Source: Corynebacterium aquilae DSM 44791 (GTDB lineage Bacteria; Actinomycetota; Actinomycetes; Mycobacteriales; Mycobacteriaceae). From it: a stretch of DNA of 64,000 nucleotides. Each line of letters opens with the position of its first letter. Positions within the stretch are counted from its first letter, which is position 1. The notes beneath the pieces were generated by a model. That model did not search any database, was not told the origin of the DNA, and saw only the letters and a list, made by a program, of their open reading frames with translations. The stretch lies in the NCBI RefSeq assembly GCF_001941445.1, contig NZ_CP009245.1:2503992-2567991 (forward strand), read 5' to 3'. Made by a program: the position numbers and the translations under genes. This document shows, piece after piece, positions 9,192 to 18,671 of the stretch.

Positions 9192-11603
9192 TTAGGCGGG
9201 CTCACGAAGCTCAAAATTCGAGCGGAAGGAAGCCGTTTCGCCTCCACGCAACTGCTTCTTCCAACTGACGGCCATACCGTTGTCGTATCGTCCATCTTCA
9301 GCCATGTTAGGAAGATCGTCAGCTCCACCAATGAGCAGCCAGGTGGTGTCGTATTGGCCTACAAATCGTCGCTCACCTTCAGTGAAAGATTCGAAGGCAA
9401 TCTGACGACCATCATCCGCAATGCACGCGGCTCCACGGGGGGTCAGCACGCCATGACCCCAATCGTCTCGGTTCAGGTAGCAGTCAACGCCACGATAGAC
9501 AATAATCTCTTCAGCTTTATCACCTTCGTTTGTGACGTTGATTGTCGTCATGTAGCTACCGGACCCCTCAACGAACGTATCAATTTGCTCAATCAATAGC
9601 TTCCGACCACTCGGCCGGACCTTTGTTCGTATCACGAGGGGATCATCAGCCGTACCTGCCCCTGAAACCTCAGGACCACTGACCGGCTCAAACTCATTGC
9701 CGGTGATCCAATCATCACCGGAATAGGTCATCCGATCGACAGCAACCGCTAGCGATGTTGAGCAGTGGTCATCACCATAGAAGACACTTCGACCATCGGC
9801 GGGAGAATCCACACGACACCGCAGGAATTCGTTAACAGTCAAACCTCTCAGTTCGCCTAAGCGAGAATACAGATTCGGTTTGCTAGGTTTGTCCACCGGC
9901 GGCGTCGGCTCATCGGGTGTTGGCGAAGGATCCTTGGGCGATTCTCCACGGCTGACAAGTTCACAGGGCTTGTCAATCCTGCTCCGCGACAACTCCTTTT
10001 CCATTCCCGATTCCACCTTGAGAACAAAAATGATGGATGCCCGAACACCACCCCACAGCCTCATTGAACGTTCAAATACAGGACAGGTCTCAACCGTAGT
10101 GATAACCGCACCATTAGATTCGGTTTTCGTTGTCTTCGTCGGGTAGGTCGCCTCAATGCTGTAAATGGTGTCCAAGTCAACGGAGACCTCACCAATCCTA
10201 GGGCCACCCGCAATTCCGATGCTGGCCCCCAGATCAATTTGGAAGTGCAGCGATTCTTTGGATTCGACAGAACGATCAACGACAGGAGCATGAGGTTTAA
10301 GCATCGGAGCATACTTACCCCATCCAGCAGCAACTTCAATCGGCACACGCAGTGAAACCGTGTCTGTTTTAGAAAGCTTATTGGTGACCGAAAAGCCCGC
10401 AAGGGGACTTAGCTTCGCCATAAAGGGGCCACCGAGTGGAAGTGCAAACCGGCTCGTCAGGAAATCCGGAAGGGAACAAGTTAAGGACCCCTCCAATTCA
10501 CTTAATTCACCGTTTGAAATCAACTGGATCCCTGGCGTCACCGCAAAGTAAAATCCTCCATCTTTGCCAGTGAGGTCAGCATCGGCGCGCATATCTGTAA
10601 AGTTGATAAGAGATTTCAACTTAGCTTCCTGCTTGGCTTCACCTTTGACCCCACAGAAGAGCGAAAGTTCAAAGCTTGTACCAAACGCCGCTCTATCCAT
10701 CCTGTTATTAGGATTGCCTGGATCATAGAAGATAATGTCGCCGTCGTTGTATTCCCTGCTTACTTCAAATTTCTCATAGGCATCGTCGACCGATACCGGC
10801 TCCGTCGTAATCTTTGTTAACCCACCAGATGTTTTTCCAACCTCGGCCACCCGCCCCATGACGCCTTGAAGATTGTTACGGCCGACCTCGAGGACGTATA
10901 TTTGCCCAATCTTCGGGGCGTCTTCGAATGGTGTACGAACAATCGAGACCTGCTTCTCCCCGAGTGCACCCTGGACAGAAACCGCTTCCTGATCAGGAGA
11001 AATGTAGGTACCGGGCTTAGGAATGATCTCATTGTTACCTTCACCGGTATACGGAATCCGATCCTTCTCCTCTGGGGTAGGGGATTTTGGAGGAGTAGAG
11101 GGCTTGGGAGCGGGTTTCTTGATTGGATCCCGGTGAGTAGACGGCTTCGAATCAGGCTCTTTTGTTGGAACCGGATTACTGGAAGGCTTCGGTTCGGGCC
11201 TTTTTGTTGGAACCGAATGAGTAGATGGCTCAGAAACTGGATCCTTGGTGCGCTTCTTGGCGGGGCGATCTGAAGATCCGCTGGAACCGCCGCCAAAGAA
11301 AGCTACGAAAACAGCGATAAGCGCGAGCAAACCTGCACTAATTGCTGCAATCAGATGGCCTGAGGAAAATTTGCCCCAAGGTGTATCGACCTCAGCTGGT
11401 GACGATGAGATGCCAGGAATCACCTGGCCGATGCCTTCCATCATGTTGACGGCCGGTTCGTCACCGCGGGACTGATGATGAACAGTAACCGCCGGTTCCT
11501 GTGGAGCCGCCTGTACAGCAGGAGCTGAAAGACTATTTGCGACGACCGCCGTAACAGTCACAATCGCCACAATTGCCATCTTAAAGGGCGGGGAGTGTCT
11601 CAT
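9192..11603 (-). CDS. Large secreted or surface protein with Pro/Lys repeat stalk
   Basis: 803 aa, no family recognised. A signal peptide (MAIVAIVTVTAVVANSLSAPAVQAA) is followed by a second hydrophobic, Gly-rich stretch at about 83-110 (LIAAISAGLLALIAVFVAFFGGG). Next come three imperfect repeats around VPTKxPxxKPS (about 125-180), then a large beta-rich region. A second Pro linker (about 560-580) leads to a C-terminal domain ending DNGMAVSW..GGETASF, reminiscent of beta-sandwich modules in actinobacterial surface proteins. A GGAGA ribosome site precedes the ATG. GC content and codon use are visibly lower than in the neighbours, suggesting acquisition. An adhesive or envelope role is plausible but only inferred. 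Confidence 0.7.
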   Translation of the reverse strand: MRHSPPFKMAIVAIVTVTAVVANSLSAPAVQAAPQEPAVTVHHQSRGDEPAVNMMEGIGQVIPGISSSPAEVDTPWGKFSSGHLIAAISAGLLALIAVFVAFFGGGSSGSSDRPAKKRTKDPVSEPSTHSVPTKRPEPKPSSNPVPTKEPDSKPSTHRDPIKKPAPKPSTPPKSPTPEEKDRIPYTGEGNNEIIPKPGTYISPDQEAVSVQGALGEKQVSIVRTPFEDAPKIGQIYVLEVGRNNLQGVMGRVAEVGKTSGGLTKITTEPVSVDDAYEKFEVSREYNDGDIIFYDPGNPNNRMDRAAFGTSFELSLFCGVKGEAKQEAKLKSLINFTDMRADADLTGKDGGFYFAVTPGIQLISNGELSELEGSLTCSLPDFLTSRFALPLGGPFMAKLSPLAGFSVTNKLSKTDTVSLRVPIEVAAGWGKYAPMLKPHAPVVDRSVESKESLHFQIDLGASIGIAGGPRIGEVSVDLDTIYSIEATYPTKTTKTESNGAVITTVETCPVFERSMRLWGGVRASIIFVLKVESGMEKELSRSRIDKPCELVSRGESPKDPSPTPDEPTPPVDKPSKPNLYSRLGELRGLTVNEFLRCRVDSPADGRSVFYGDDHCSTSLAVAVDRMTYSGDDWITGNEFEPVSGPEVSGAGTADDPLVIRTKVRPSGRKLLIEQIDTFVEGSGSYMTTINVTNEGDKAEEIIVYRGVDCYLNRDDWGHGVLTPRGAACIADDGRQIAFESFTEGERRFVGQYDTTWLLIGGADDLPNMAEDGRYDNGMAVSWKKQLRGGETASFRSNFELREPA
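11130..11235 (-). repeat. Degenerate tandem repeats in the stalk coding region
   Basis: Copies of a unit reading, on the plus strand, roughly GGCTTCGRWTCRGGCYYTTT TTGTTGGAACCG occur at about 11145-11178 and 11188-11222, with weaker copies flanking. They encode the VPTKxPxxKPS units of the surface protein and are a likely site of length variation between strains. Confidence 0.6.
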
Positions 11604-11679
11604 AAGTTCTCCAAATTTGTCGAAGGAATGGTCTTAAACACGACGCTTCGTAGTCACGACACGTTTTCCACCCTCACAA

Positions 11680-11816
11680 TACGAACGGGTCTGAGCCCCC
11701 ACTATCGGGTTTCCTTCATTTAGCCCGTTTTTTCACCCCTCTACGGGTGTCCCATTTATTGGGGTCCCCATTTAAAGGGGCCGAACTCTGAGGCCCCTTT
11801 TGTTGATCCTCAACAA
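11680..11816. other. Cluster of stem-loops upstream of the Pr6Pr-like gene
   Basis: Several short hairpins follow each other: CGGG..CCCG with T-run near 11714-11742, CACCC/GGGTG near 11737-11751, AAAGGGGCC/GGCCCCTTT at 11774-11800 with a T-tract, and TTGTTGA/TCAACAA at about 11800-11816. There is no plus-strand gene just upstream to terminate. They may form the leader or attenuator of the gene at 11838, or insulate it from the opposite gene. Confidence 0.5.
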
Positions 11817-11837
11817 ATCAATCCCTAATATGAGGAA

Positions 11838-12548
11838 ATGCTCAAGATTATTGTTCGGGTGCTGGGCGCCGTGCTGTTCGCACTAGGCGCGGTCTCTGTG
11901 GTGCTTTCCGGCATCGATGCTGCCATCCACCCCTTTACCCCCTGGCCGGCCTTTGATAGCGCAGGCTCCAAATTGGTTGCGGAGTATTCCTACTTCACCT
12001 TGTGGTCAGCCATCATTGGAACTGCTGTTGCCGGTTTTTATGCCCTCGGGCACGGCACTCGCAGTAGTGCGTGGGCGAAAGCGTTGCGCTTGGATGCGGC
12101 GATGATGCTCATCGTGACGGGGTTGGTGTACAACCTCATCATCGCCGATGGCAGCCCCCACCTGGGCTTGCAGGCCTACACCAACACCATTAACCACGAG
12201 CTGCTTCCCATCGCCATGCCCGTCCTGTGGGTTTTGTCGATGCCGCTGCGCACCCAGCGCGATATCACCTGGCCCACGATCGGCCGGGCGCTTATTATCC
12301 CCACCATTTGGGTCGGCTACTGCCTCATCCGGGGCACGATGACGGGCTTTTACCCCTATGACTTCCTCAACGTCACCACCTTGGGTTACGCGGTCGCCCT
12401 ACGCAACATCGCCGGCGTGTATGCCCTGTTCTTCGTCCTCGTGGCCATCCTCGGGCTTATCGAGCGCGTGTTGACCTCTCGCAGTTACAACCCCACCTCC
12501 CGGCGCGCCACGCCCATCGCGCCCGCGAAGATCCCTGTCGCGCACTAG
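11838..12548 (+). CDS. Pr6Pr-like integral membrane protein
   Basis: 236 aa with about six transmembrane segments and a short polar tail. Features such as SYFTLWSAIIG, INHELLPIAMPVLW and YPYDFLNV..LGYAVALRN resemble the Pr6Pr (FAR-17a/AIG1-like) membrane family. Members are widespread in actinobacteria; eukaryotic relatives hydrolyse fatty-acid esters of hydroxy fatty acids through a conserved Thr/His pair, but function in bacteria is not established. GAGG just before the ATG is the likely ribosome site. A strong terminator follows. Confidence 0.7.
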   Translation: MLKIIVRVLGAVLFALGAVSVVLSGIDAAIHPFTPWPAFDSAGSKLVAEYSYFTLWSAIIGTAVAGFYALGHGTRSSAWAKALRLDAAMMLIVTGLVYNLIIADGSPHLGLQAYTNTINHELLPIAMPVLWVLSMPLRTQRDITWPTIGRALIIPTIWVGYCLIRGTMTGFYPYDFLNVTTLGYAVALRNIAGVYALFFVLVAILGLIERVLTSRSYNPTSRRATPIAPAKIPVAH

Positions 12549-12565
12549 GCCTGGCTTTCGCAATA

Positions 12566-12605
12566 AAAGCGCTGCCCCTCACCGTGTGGTGAGGGGCAGC
12601 GCTTT
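12566..12605. terminator. Strong bidirectional terminator between the Pr6Pr-like gene and lysS
   Basis: A perfect 18-bp stem (12566-12583 with 12588-12605) with a four-base loop. It begins AAA and ends TTT, so it can stop both convergent transcripts. Confidence 0.93.
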
Positions 12606-12624
12606 GTGCGTTGTGACGCGTGGG

Positions 12625-14208
12625 TTACTGCTTCGGTTCGGGCTTGACCATCGGGAACAGGACGGTCTCGCGGATGCCGAGTCCGGTCAGGGCCATCAGG
12701 AGGCGGTCGATGCCCATGCCGCAGCCAGCGGTCGGGGGCATGCCTTGTTCCATGGCGGTGAGGAAGTCCTCGTCGAGAACCATGGCTTCGTCGTCGCCAC
12801 CGGCGGCCAGGCGTGCCTGGTCTTCGAAGCGCTCGCGCTGGATGACGGGGTCAACGAGTTCGGAGTAGCCGGTGGCGAGCTCGAATCCGCGGACGTAGAG
12901 GTCCCATTTTTCGGTGACGCCGGGCTTGGAGCGGTGCTGGCGGGTCAGCGGGGAGGTTTCGACGGGGAAGTCGCGCACGAAGATGGGGCCTTCGAGCTGG
13001 TCTTCGCACAGGACTTCCCAGATTTCCTCAACGAGTTTGCCGTGGCCCCAGCCACCCTTGGCGGGAACCTCGAGGCCGATGACCTTGGCGATTTCTTTGA
13101 GTTCTTCGACGGTGGAGTCGATGGTGACCTCGGGCTGGCCGGGGTATTTGCGGGCCAGTGCCTCGTTGAGGGAGGGGTACATCTCGATGGATTTCCACTC
13201 GCCGCCGAGGTCGTATTCGGTGCCGTCGGCCAGGGTGACGGTGGTGGAGCCGAAGACGTCTTTGGCGACGGATTGGATGAGGTTTTTGATCATCTCGGCG
13301 CCGTCGTCGTAGGTGCCCCAGGCCTGGTAGGTCTCGAGCATGGCGAATTCGGGGCTGTGGGAGGAGTCGACGCCTTCGTTGCGGAAGTTGCGGTTGACTT
13401 CGAAGACGCGGTCGATGCCGCCGACGACGCAGCGTTTGAGGTAGAGCTCTGGTGCGATGCGCAGGTAGAGGTCGATGTCGAGGGCGTTGGAGTGGGTTTC
13501 GAAGGGGCGTGCTGCGGCGCCGCCGTGGAGGGTTTGCAGCATGGGGGTTTCGACCTCGACGAAGCCTTCGCCTTCGAGGTGGTTGCGCAGGGCGCGCATG
13601 ACCTTGATGCGGGTCATGGCGTTGGTGCGGGCCTGTTCGCGCATGATGAGGTCGGTGTAGCGGTGGCGGATGCGGGTGTCTTCGCTCATGTCCTTGTGTG
13701 CGACCGGCAGGGGGCGCAGGGACTTGGCGGCCATGTGCCAGGTTTTGGCCATGACGGACAGTTCGCCTCGTTTGGAGGCGATGACGCGGCCGCGTACGGA
13801 GACGAAGTCGCCGAGGTCGACGTCTTGTTTCCAGGCGGCAAGGGCTTCTTCGCCGACTTCTGCCAGGGAGAGCATGGCTTGGATTTGGGTGCCGTTGCCT
13901 TCTTGGAGGGTGGCGAAGCAGAGTTTGCCGGTGTTGCGGACGAAGATGACGCGGCCGGCGATGGCGACTTCGTCGTCGGTTTCTTCGCCGATCTCGAGGA
14001 CGCGGGCGCCTTCGGGGGCGACGGGGGCGGGTTCGCCATCGGCGGCGGGCTTGTTGACGAAGTACTTGGAGCGTAGTTCGTCAATGGCGATGGTGCGGTC
14101 GACCTCTACGGGGTAGGGTTCGATGCCGTTTTCCAGCAAGCGGGCGCGCTTTTCGCGGCGGATTCGCAGCTGTTCTGGAACGTCGGGGGTGTTTTTCGCG
14201 TCAGTCAC
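12625..14208 (-). CDS. lysS: Lysyl-tRNA synthetase, class II
   Basis: 527 aa. It charges tRNA-Lys with lysine in the cytoplasm. The N-terminal OB-fold anticodon-binding domain (about 65-175) is followed by the class II core with motif 2 [14 protein letters not shown] and motif 3 [13 protein letters not shown] near the C-terminus. Length is slightly above the bacterial norm because of an N-terminal extension of about 25 residues. In mycobacteria lysS follows panC-panD-coaX; here it is separated from the panC-like gene by about 8 kb. Confidence 0.97.
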   Translation of the reverse strand: MTDAKNTPDVPEQLRIRREKRARLLENGIEPYPVEVDRTIAIDELRSKYFVNKPAADGEPAPVAPEGARVLEIGEETDDEVAIAGRVIFVRNTGKLCFATLQEGNGTQIQAMLSLAEVGEEALAAWKQDVDLGDFVSVRGRVIASKRGELSVMAKTWHMAAKSLRPLPVAHKDMSEDTRIRHRYTDLIMREQARTNAMTRIKVMRALRNHLEGEGFVEVETPMLQTLHGGAAARPFETHSNALDIDLYLRIAPELYLKRCVVGGIDRVFEVNRNFRNEGVDSSHSPEFAMLETYQAWGTYDDGAEMIKNLIQSVAKDVFGSTTVTLADGTEYDLGGEWKSIEMYPSLNEALARKYPGQPEVTIDSTVEELKEIAKVIGLEVPAKGGWGHGKLVEEIWEVLCEDQLEGPIFVRDFPVETSPLTRQHRSKPGVTEKWDLYVRGFELATGYSELVDPVIQRERFEDQARLAAGGDDEAMVLDEDFLTAMEQGMPPTAGCGMGIDRLLMALTGLGIRETVLFPMVKPEPKQ

Positions 14209-14357
14209 AATCGTCCAGGGTAGTCGAGGAGGCGAGGTGCTTCCAATAGTGTGCGCCTACTTAACCCCGTTAAACCCTGCGTGGGTGCGGCCGGGTGGAA
14301 ACCTGGTGGGGGTTTCGGGGTGACGTGGTGGCTGCGGTGGTTGCCGGTGGGCTGCGT

Positions 14358-15092
14358 TTACATGGGCACGGCAGTCAGGGTGTAGAGGACGGTGACGTAG
14401 ACGCTGAGCCACACCGCGATGGTCAGCAGCACGGAGGAGGCTGGCGATGCGGTGGTCATGCGTAGCCAGGCGGCTGCGAAGGGGGTTGCGATCACGACGA
14501 TGGGCACGATCAGGAGGAAGGGGCTGCTGAGCAGCTGGAGCACGGCGGCTACGAGGCCGGTGGCTATTAGGGCTGGGATGGGGGCGAGTTTGGTGTTCAG
14601 CAGTGGTTGCAGCATGCCGGCGAAGTAGCCGCTGTTGAGCAGGGGGATGATGATTGCGAGGGGGATGACCAGGGTGATGCCGACGAAGCTTGCTTCGCCG
14701 GCGCTGAGGAAGTAGAAGGCTTGTGCACCGGGGCGGGGTTCGGCGCCGGGGGAGCTGTCCCAGGGGCCGAGGATGAGTAGTTGGGTGCCGAAGATGATGG
14801 CCCACAGCAGGAGGGTGGGTAGCCATGTGATGTCGGACCAGTGCCCAAGGGCGCTGCGCAGCTGGAAGTTTTCGTGTTTGGCCAGCTGTGCGGTGGCGTA
14901 GACGGTGAGCACCGCGGAGAGAGTCACCCCGAGCGCGAAGGCGATGAAAAACCAGGCTTCGTGGATGCGGCTGGTGGCCATCATGTTGATAGCGCCGAAA
15001 ACTACCGCGTAGACAATCAAGTTGATGACTGCATAGATCACGGGCGCGAGCAGAACCAATTTGGTGCTGGGAATGCGGGGGGTTTCGGGCAT
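14358..15092 (-). CDS. Multi-pass membrane protein resembling CPBP proteases without the catalytic motifs
   Basis: 244 aa from ATG 15092, chosen because AGGTGA lies five bases upstream; the frame stays open further upstream but that part is antisense to the next gene. Seven or so hydrophobic segments. The C-terminal third (ALIATGLVAAVLQLL...TPFAAAWLRMTTASPASSVLL) has the layout of CPBP (type II CAAX-like) membrane proteases, including the Trp-Leu-Arg-x-x-Thr turn, but I see no EExxxR, FxxxH or HxxxN/D motif. It is a paralogue of the next gene upstream. Function unknown; an enzymatic role is unlikely. Confidence 0.65.
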   Translation of the reverse strand: MPETPRIPSTKLVLLAPVIYAVINLIVYAVVFGAINMMATSRIHEAWFFIAFALGVTLSAVLTVYATAQLAKHENFQLRSALGHWSDITWLPTLLLWAIIFGTQLLILGPWDSSPGAEPRPGAQAFYFLSAGEASFVGITLVIPLAIIIPLLNSGYFAGMLQPLLNTKLAPIPALIATGLVAAVLQLLSSPFLLIVPIVVIATPFAAAWLRMTTASPASSVLLTIAVWLSVYVTVLYTLTAVPM

Positions 15093-15175
15093 TGCTTCAC
15101 CTAGCGCTTTAGGGGTGATGGACAGGATCATGGTAGCGAAATTCACTACCTGGTGCTGGTGTTTTTTAGGTGCGC

Positions 15176-15910
15176 CTAGGCGGGGGTGCGTGTGGCGTAG
15201 ATGAGGGCTATCAGCAGGAAGGTGGTCCACACGGCTTGGGCTAGCACGATTGATGAGGCGGCGTTGCCGGTGCGGGCGCGCAGCCAGGCGCACGCCACGG
15301 GTGTGCCGATGGCGGCACCGGGTAATAGCAGCATCCAGGGGGTGGCAGTGATGTGGATGGCGCAGCCGATGGTGGCGCAGCCTAGCCAGCTGGCGCGGTG
15401 GGTAAACCGCTGCGCAAGGTAGGGGTAGACGATGCCGGTGTAGTAGGCGGATAACACCGCCGGGTAGGCCATGCCGACGATGGGTATTCCGAAAAATGCC
15501 AGGGTGAGTGCTTGGGAGCCGGTGAGGTGCAGCCAGTCGCTGGCTGGTGCATCTGGGCTGGCGCCTGGTGAGGGGCCGGCCCAGGCAGCCAGGGCGAGAA
15601 TGGGAATAAGCCAGCTTAAGGTGATGGCCGCCCACAGCAGCACGGTGGGTCGGACGCGCAAGCACCGGGGGTGCCCGCACACCTCGGCCAGGCTGGTTCC
15701 GTCCGCGCGCAGCAGGGCCTGGGTGCTCAGCACTGTCAGCCCTAGGGCTAGAGCGTGTGCTGCCAGCAGGGCCGTCAGGATGGAATCCGGGTGGGCGGGG
15801 TTGGTGGTGTGGGAAGCAAAGAGTACCACCGCGCCATTGCCGAGCAGGCTGGTTGTGGTGTAGACGATGACCGGTTGGATGAGGTGCTTCAGGCGTGGCG
15901 GTGGGGGCAT
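15176..15910 (-). CDS. Second CPBP-like membrane protein, paralogue of its neighbour
   Basis: 244 aa, the same length as the neighbouring gene at 14358. The last third is clearly similar in pattern (IGTPVACAWLRARTGNAASSIVLAQAVW against IATPFAAAWLRMTTASPASSVLLTIAVW), pointing to tandem duplication. About seven hydrophobic segments, no metal-binding motif. No good Shine-Dalgarno precedes the ATG at 15910, so the exact start is uncertain. The 83-base gap to the downstream paralogue contains that gene's ribosome site. Confidence 0.62.
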   Translation of the reverse strand: MPPPPRLKHLIQPVIVYTTTSLLGNGAVVLFASHTTNPAHPDSILTALLAAHALALGLTVLSTQALLRADGTSLAEVCGHPRCLRVRPTVLLWAAITLSWLIPILALAAWAGPSPGASPDAPASDWLHLTGSQALTLAFFGIPIVGMAYPAVLSAYYTGIVYPYLAQRFTHRASWLGCATIGCAIHITATPWMLLLPGAAIGTPVACAWLRARTGNAASSIVLAQAVWTTFLLIALIYATRTPA

Positions 15911-16087
15911 GGCGGTGGTTGGTTGGGTTGCTGTGTGGGTTTTGGTGTGGGGTGTTTTTGGTGGTTGCTATGGGTGCGCCCCCGCTCGAGGCGACACTTG
16001 GGTTTCGCTTCTGGCGGGGGCGGGTGGGTTGCGCGCTGGACTGCTGTGCGCTGGACTGTGGGGTGCGCTTGGGGGGCGCGTTTGGGG

Positions 16088-17086
16088 CTAGTCCAGGTAT
16101 TCGGGCAGTTTCTTGGACCAGGCGACGGAGTCTTTCACACCTTGGGCGATGGATAGTTCGGTGTGCCAGTCAAGCAGTTTGTTGGCTTTGTCGGTGCGGG
16201 TAGCGCAGCCGGCGACGTCGCCGGGGCGGGGCGGGGCGGTGGCGACGTCAAGTTTCACGCCCATTGCTTCGTTGAAGCCTTCGACGAATTCGAAGACGGT
16301 GGTGCCCAGACCGGTGCCCAGGTTGATGACGTCGTAGTTCGGCTTGGTGGCTTGTGCCATGACGTCGTCGAAGTGGTTCAGTGCTGCGACGTGGGCGCGG
16401 GCCAGGTCCCAGACGTGGATGTAGTCGCGCAGTCCGGAGCCGTCGCGGGTGGGCCAGTCAACGCCGGTGACGGTGAAGGTTTCGCCCTTGGTGAGTGCTT
16501 CGATCATTTTGCCGAGCACGTGGGTTGGGGCGGGGTTTTGCAGGCCGGTGCGCATCTGGGGGTCGGCGCCGATGGGGTTGAAGTAGCGCAGGGCGATGAC
16601 GTTCATGGCGCCGGTTGCGGCGTAGTCGGCGAGCACGCGTTCGAGCATGAATTTGGAGGCCGAGTAGGGGCTGTTGGGGTTGGTGGTGGAGTTTTCGTCC
16701 ACCATGAAGTCGGCTTCCGGCTCGTACATGGAGGCGGTGGAGCTCAGGATGAATTTGTCGACGCCGTGTTCGTGGAGTTTGTTCAGCAGTACCAGGGGCT
16801 TGGCGACGTTGTTGTCGTAGTAGTCCAGGGGCTGCTCCACGCTTTCGGGCACGACGATTTTGGCGGCGCAGTGGATGACGGCGTCGATGTCGTTGTGTTC
16901 GGTGAGTACCTTGTCGAGCAGCGCTTCGTCGGCGATGTCGCCTTGGTAGAAGGGGAAGCGCTGCCCGAAGGCTTTGAGGCCTTTGGACAGGTCGTCAAGG
17001 ATGACGACGTCGATGCCGTTGTCGTCGCAGCAGGATGCAATGGTGGAGCCGATGTAGCCGGCGCCGCCGGTGATCAAGACCTTCAT
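16088..17086 (-). CDS. galE: UDP-glucose 4-epimerase
   Basis: 332 aa from ATG 17086 (MKVLITGGAGYIGS); AAGGA lies about 11 bases upstream, and the open frame beyond it is not GalE-like. It interconverts UDP-glucose and UDP-galactose with bound NAD; UDP-galactose feeds arabinogalactan synthesis in this group. GGAGYIG binds NAD. The catalytic Ser/Thr-Tyr-Lys set is visible as SSTASMYE and YSASK. It belongs to the extended SDR family. Confidence 0.95.
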   Translation of the reverse strand: MKVLITGGAGYIGSTIASCCDDNGIDVVILDDLSKGLKAFGQRFPFYQGDIADEALLDKVLTEHNDIDAVIHCAAKIVVPESVEQPLDYYDNNVAKPLVLLNKLHEHGVDKFILSSTASMYEPEADFMVDENSTTNPNSPYSASKFMLERVLADYAATGAMNVIALRYFNPIGADPQMRTGLQNPAPTHVLGKMIEALTKGETFTVTGVDWPTRDGSGLRDYIHVWDLARAHVAALNHFDDVMAQATKPNYDVINLGTGLGTTVFEFVEGFNEAMGVKLDVATAPPRPGDVAGCATRTDKANKLLDWHTELSIAQGVKDSVAWSKKLPEYLD

Positions 17087-17211
17087 GGAAAAGCTGTCCT
17101 TTGAGAGGTGTTTTCGCCCCCTTTGTCGGGGGGCGAGTGCGGGTGTCTTTTCCTCGACCTTAGCACCGGCGGGCCGGCGGCGGGTGGGGGTGTTGGCGCC
17201 TTTCGGCGGGG

Positions 17212-18411
17212 TTAGCGGATGAGCCAATCGTTGGGGCTGAACAGCTCGTAGGACACGGTTGCGGGCTGTTGGTCTGCTGGTAGGGCGGCGATTTGTTCGC
17301 GCATGTTTTGCAAAAAGCCGGTGCCGCCGCACAGGTAGACGTCCGCATCGCGCAGGTTTTTGCCACAGTCGGTGCCGCCGCAGCCGCAGTCCCCGCTCAG
17401 GGTGAGGCGTTGTCCGGCCTGGCGGTAGATGGGGGTGAAGGTGATGTGGGGGTTGTCGGCGATGGCGGCCTGGGTGTGCGCGGCCAGGGCGTGGGTGCTG
17501 GCGTCGTCGTCGACATGCCAGTAGGTGACGGGGCGGATGGAGGCCTCGGCGGCGAGGTGGTTGAGCATGCCGACCATGGGGGTGGCGCCGATGCCGGAGG
17601 AGATCAGCACCACGGGGCGGTTGCCTGGGGTGAGGGTGAGGTCGCCGGCGGGCAGGGTGGCTTGGATGGTGTCGCCGACGGCGACTGCCTGATCCAGGTG
17701 CTTGGAGACCTCGCCGACCACGTCGAGTGCCACCGTCCAGGTGCTGTCATCGCCGGCGATGATGGAGTATTGGCGCAGCTGGCGGGCGCCGTCGGGCAGG
17801 GTGACGCCGAGGGAGGTGTATTGGCCGGGCAGTGGGGTGGCCAGCTTTCCGGTGATGGTGATCTCGATGGCCCCACCGGGTAGGGACTTCTTATCGGTGA
17901 CGGTGACTGTGCGGAACACGTCGCCGTGTTCCACGCCGGCGGAGTCGTAGAGGTTTGCTTCGTAGTCGATGAGGCAATCGGCCATGATCCAGTACACCTC
18001 GTCCCAGGCGGCGGCGACTTCCGGGGTGATGGCCTCACCGAGGACTTCCACGATGGCGGCAAAGAGGTTGTCGTGGACGATCTGGTATTGCTCGCGGGTC
18101 ACGCCGAGGGAGACGTGTTTGTGGCCGATGCGGGCCAGCATGTCCACCGGGTCGGGGGCGTTCGGGTCGACCAGCATGGTGGCGAACACCGCGATGGAGG
18201 CGGCCAGTGCTTTTTGCTGGTCGCCGTCTTTTTGATTACCGCGGTTGAACAGGTCTTTTTCCAACTCGGGGTGGTTGGCGAACATGGTGCGGTAGAAGAT
18301 CGGGGTGATCTGGTTGATGTGGGCGCCGATGACCGGCAGGGTTTCGGCGACGATGGCGGCGTGTTCCTCGCTCAAGCGGCGGGAGGTATCGGGGCTGGTG
18401 GTGGCGTGCAT
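17212..18411 (-). CDS. hmp: Flavohemoglobin, nitric oxide dioxygenase
   Basis: 399 aa, typical length. It oxidises NO to nitrate with O2 and NAD(P)H. The globin domain (about 1-140) carries the proximal heme His in IGHKHVSLGVTREQY. The FAD domain has LRQYSI. The NAD domain has SSGIGATPMVGML and ends with LCGGTGFLQNM. A Cys-rich insert GDCGCGGTDCG near residue 345 is unusual for Hmp and might bind a metal. The gene for an NsrR-like NO sensor lies directly upstream in the same direction, so this is an NO-defence pair. Confidence 0.95.
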   Translation of the reverse strand: MHATTSPDTSRRLSEEHAAIVAETLPVIGAHINQITPIFYRTMFANHPELEKDLFNRGNQKDGDQQKALAASIAVFATMLVDPNAPDPVDMLARIGHKHVSLGVTREQYQIVHDNLFAAIVEVLGEAITPEVAAAWDEVYWIMADCLIDYEANLYDSAGVEHGDVFRTVTVTDKKSLPGGAIEITITGKLATPLPGQYTSLGVTLPDGARQLRQYSIIAGDDSTWTVALDVVGEVSKHLDQAVAVGDTIQATLPAGDLTLTPGNRPVVLISSGIGATPMVGMLNHLAAEASIRPVTYWHVDDDASTHALAAHTQAAIADNPHITFTPIYRQAGQRLTLSGDCGCGGTDCGKNLRDADVYLCGGTGFLQNMREQIAALPADQQPATVSYELFSPNDWLIR

Positions 18412-18558
18412 GGCTGGTGCGGCCTTCCTGGTGGGGTGAGTTGTGGTCGTCTCCCGCCGCGCCGGTGGCAGTCGGTGCTGCTTTTAGCCGCTGGGGTGGT
18501 GGTGTCCGTGGCGGGCTGGTGTGGCGCTGGGGCGGGTGATGGTGACGAGCCTACCGCT

Positions 18559-18582
18559 AAATGTGCATTTTTGATGAATCTT
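18559..18582. promoter_or_regulatory. Possible NsrR operator upstream of hmp
   Basis: AAATG-TG-CATTT (18559-18570) is a perfect short dyad, followed by TTGATGAATCTT. The combined AT-rich element resembles NsrR sites of other bacteria, which are built on AAGATGCATTT half-sites. It lies about 150 bases before the hmp ATG, in the gap behind nsrR. Inferred from sequence and context only. Confidence 0.4.
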
Positions 18583-18671
18583 TTAAAGCCGATTACTCCC
18601 TCACCCGCACAGCCGATAACTCAGCACTGCCCCAACCCGCGTGCACACCCCGCGCACCCCCACAAAGAGGG

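Noticed and set aside
12586..14076. 496-aa open frame antisense to lysS
   Set aside because: Gly/Val/Phe/Asp-rich mirror of lysS, not a gene.
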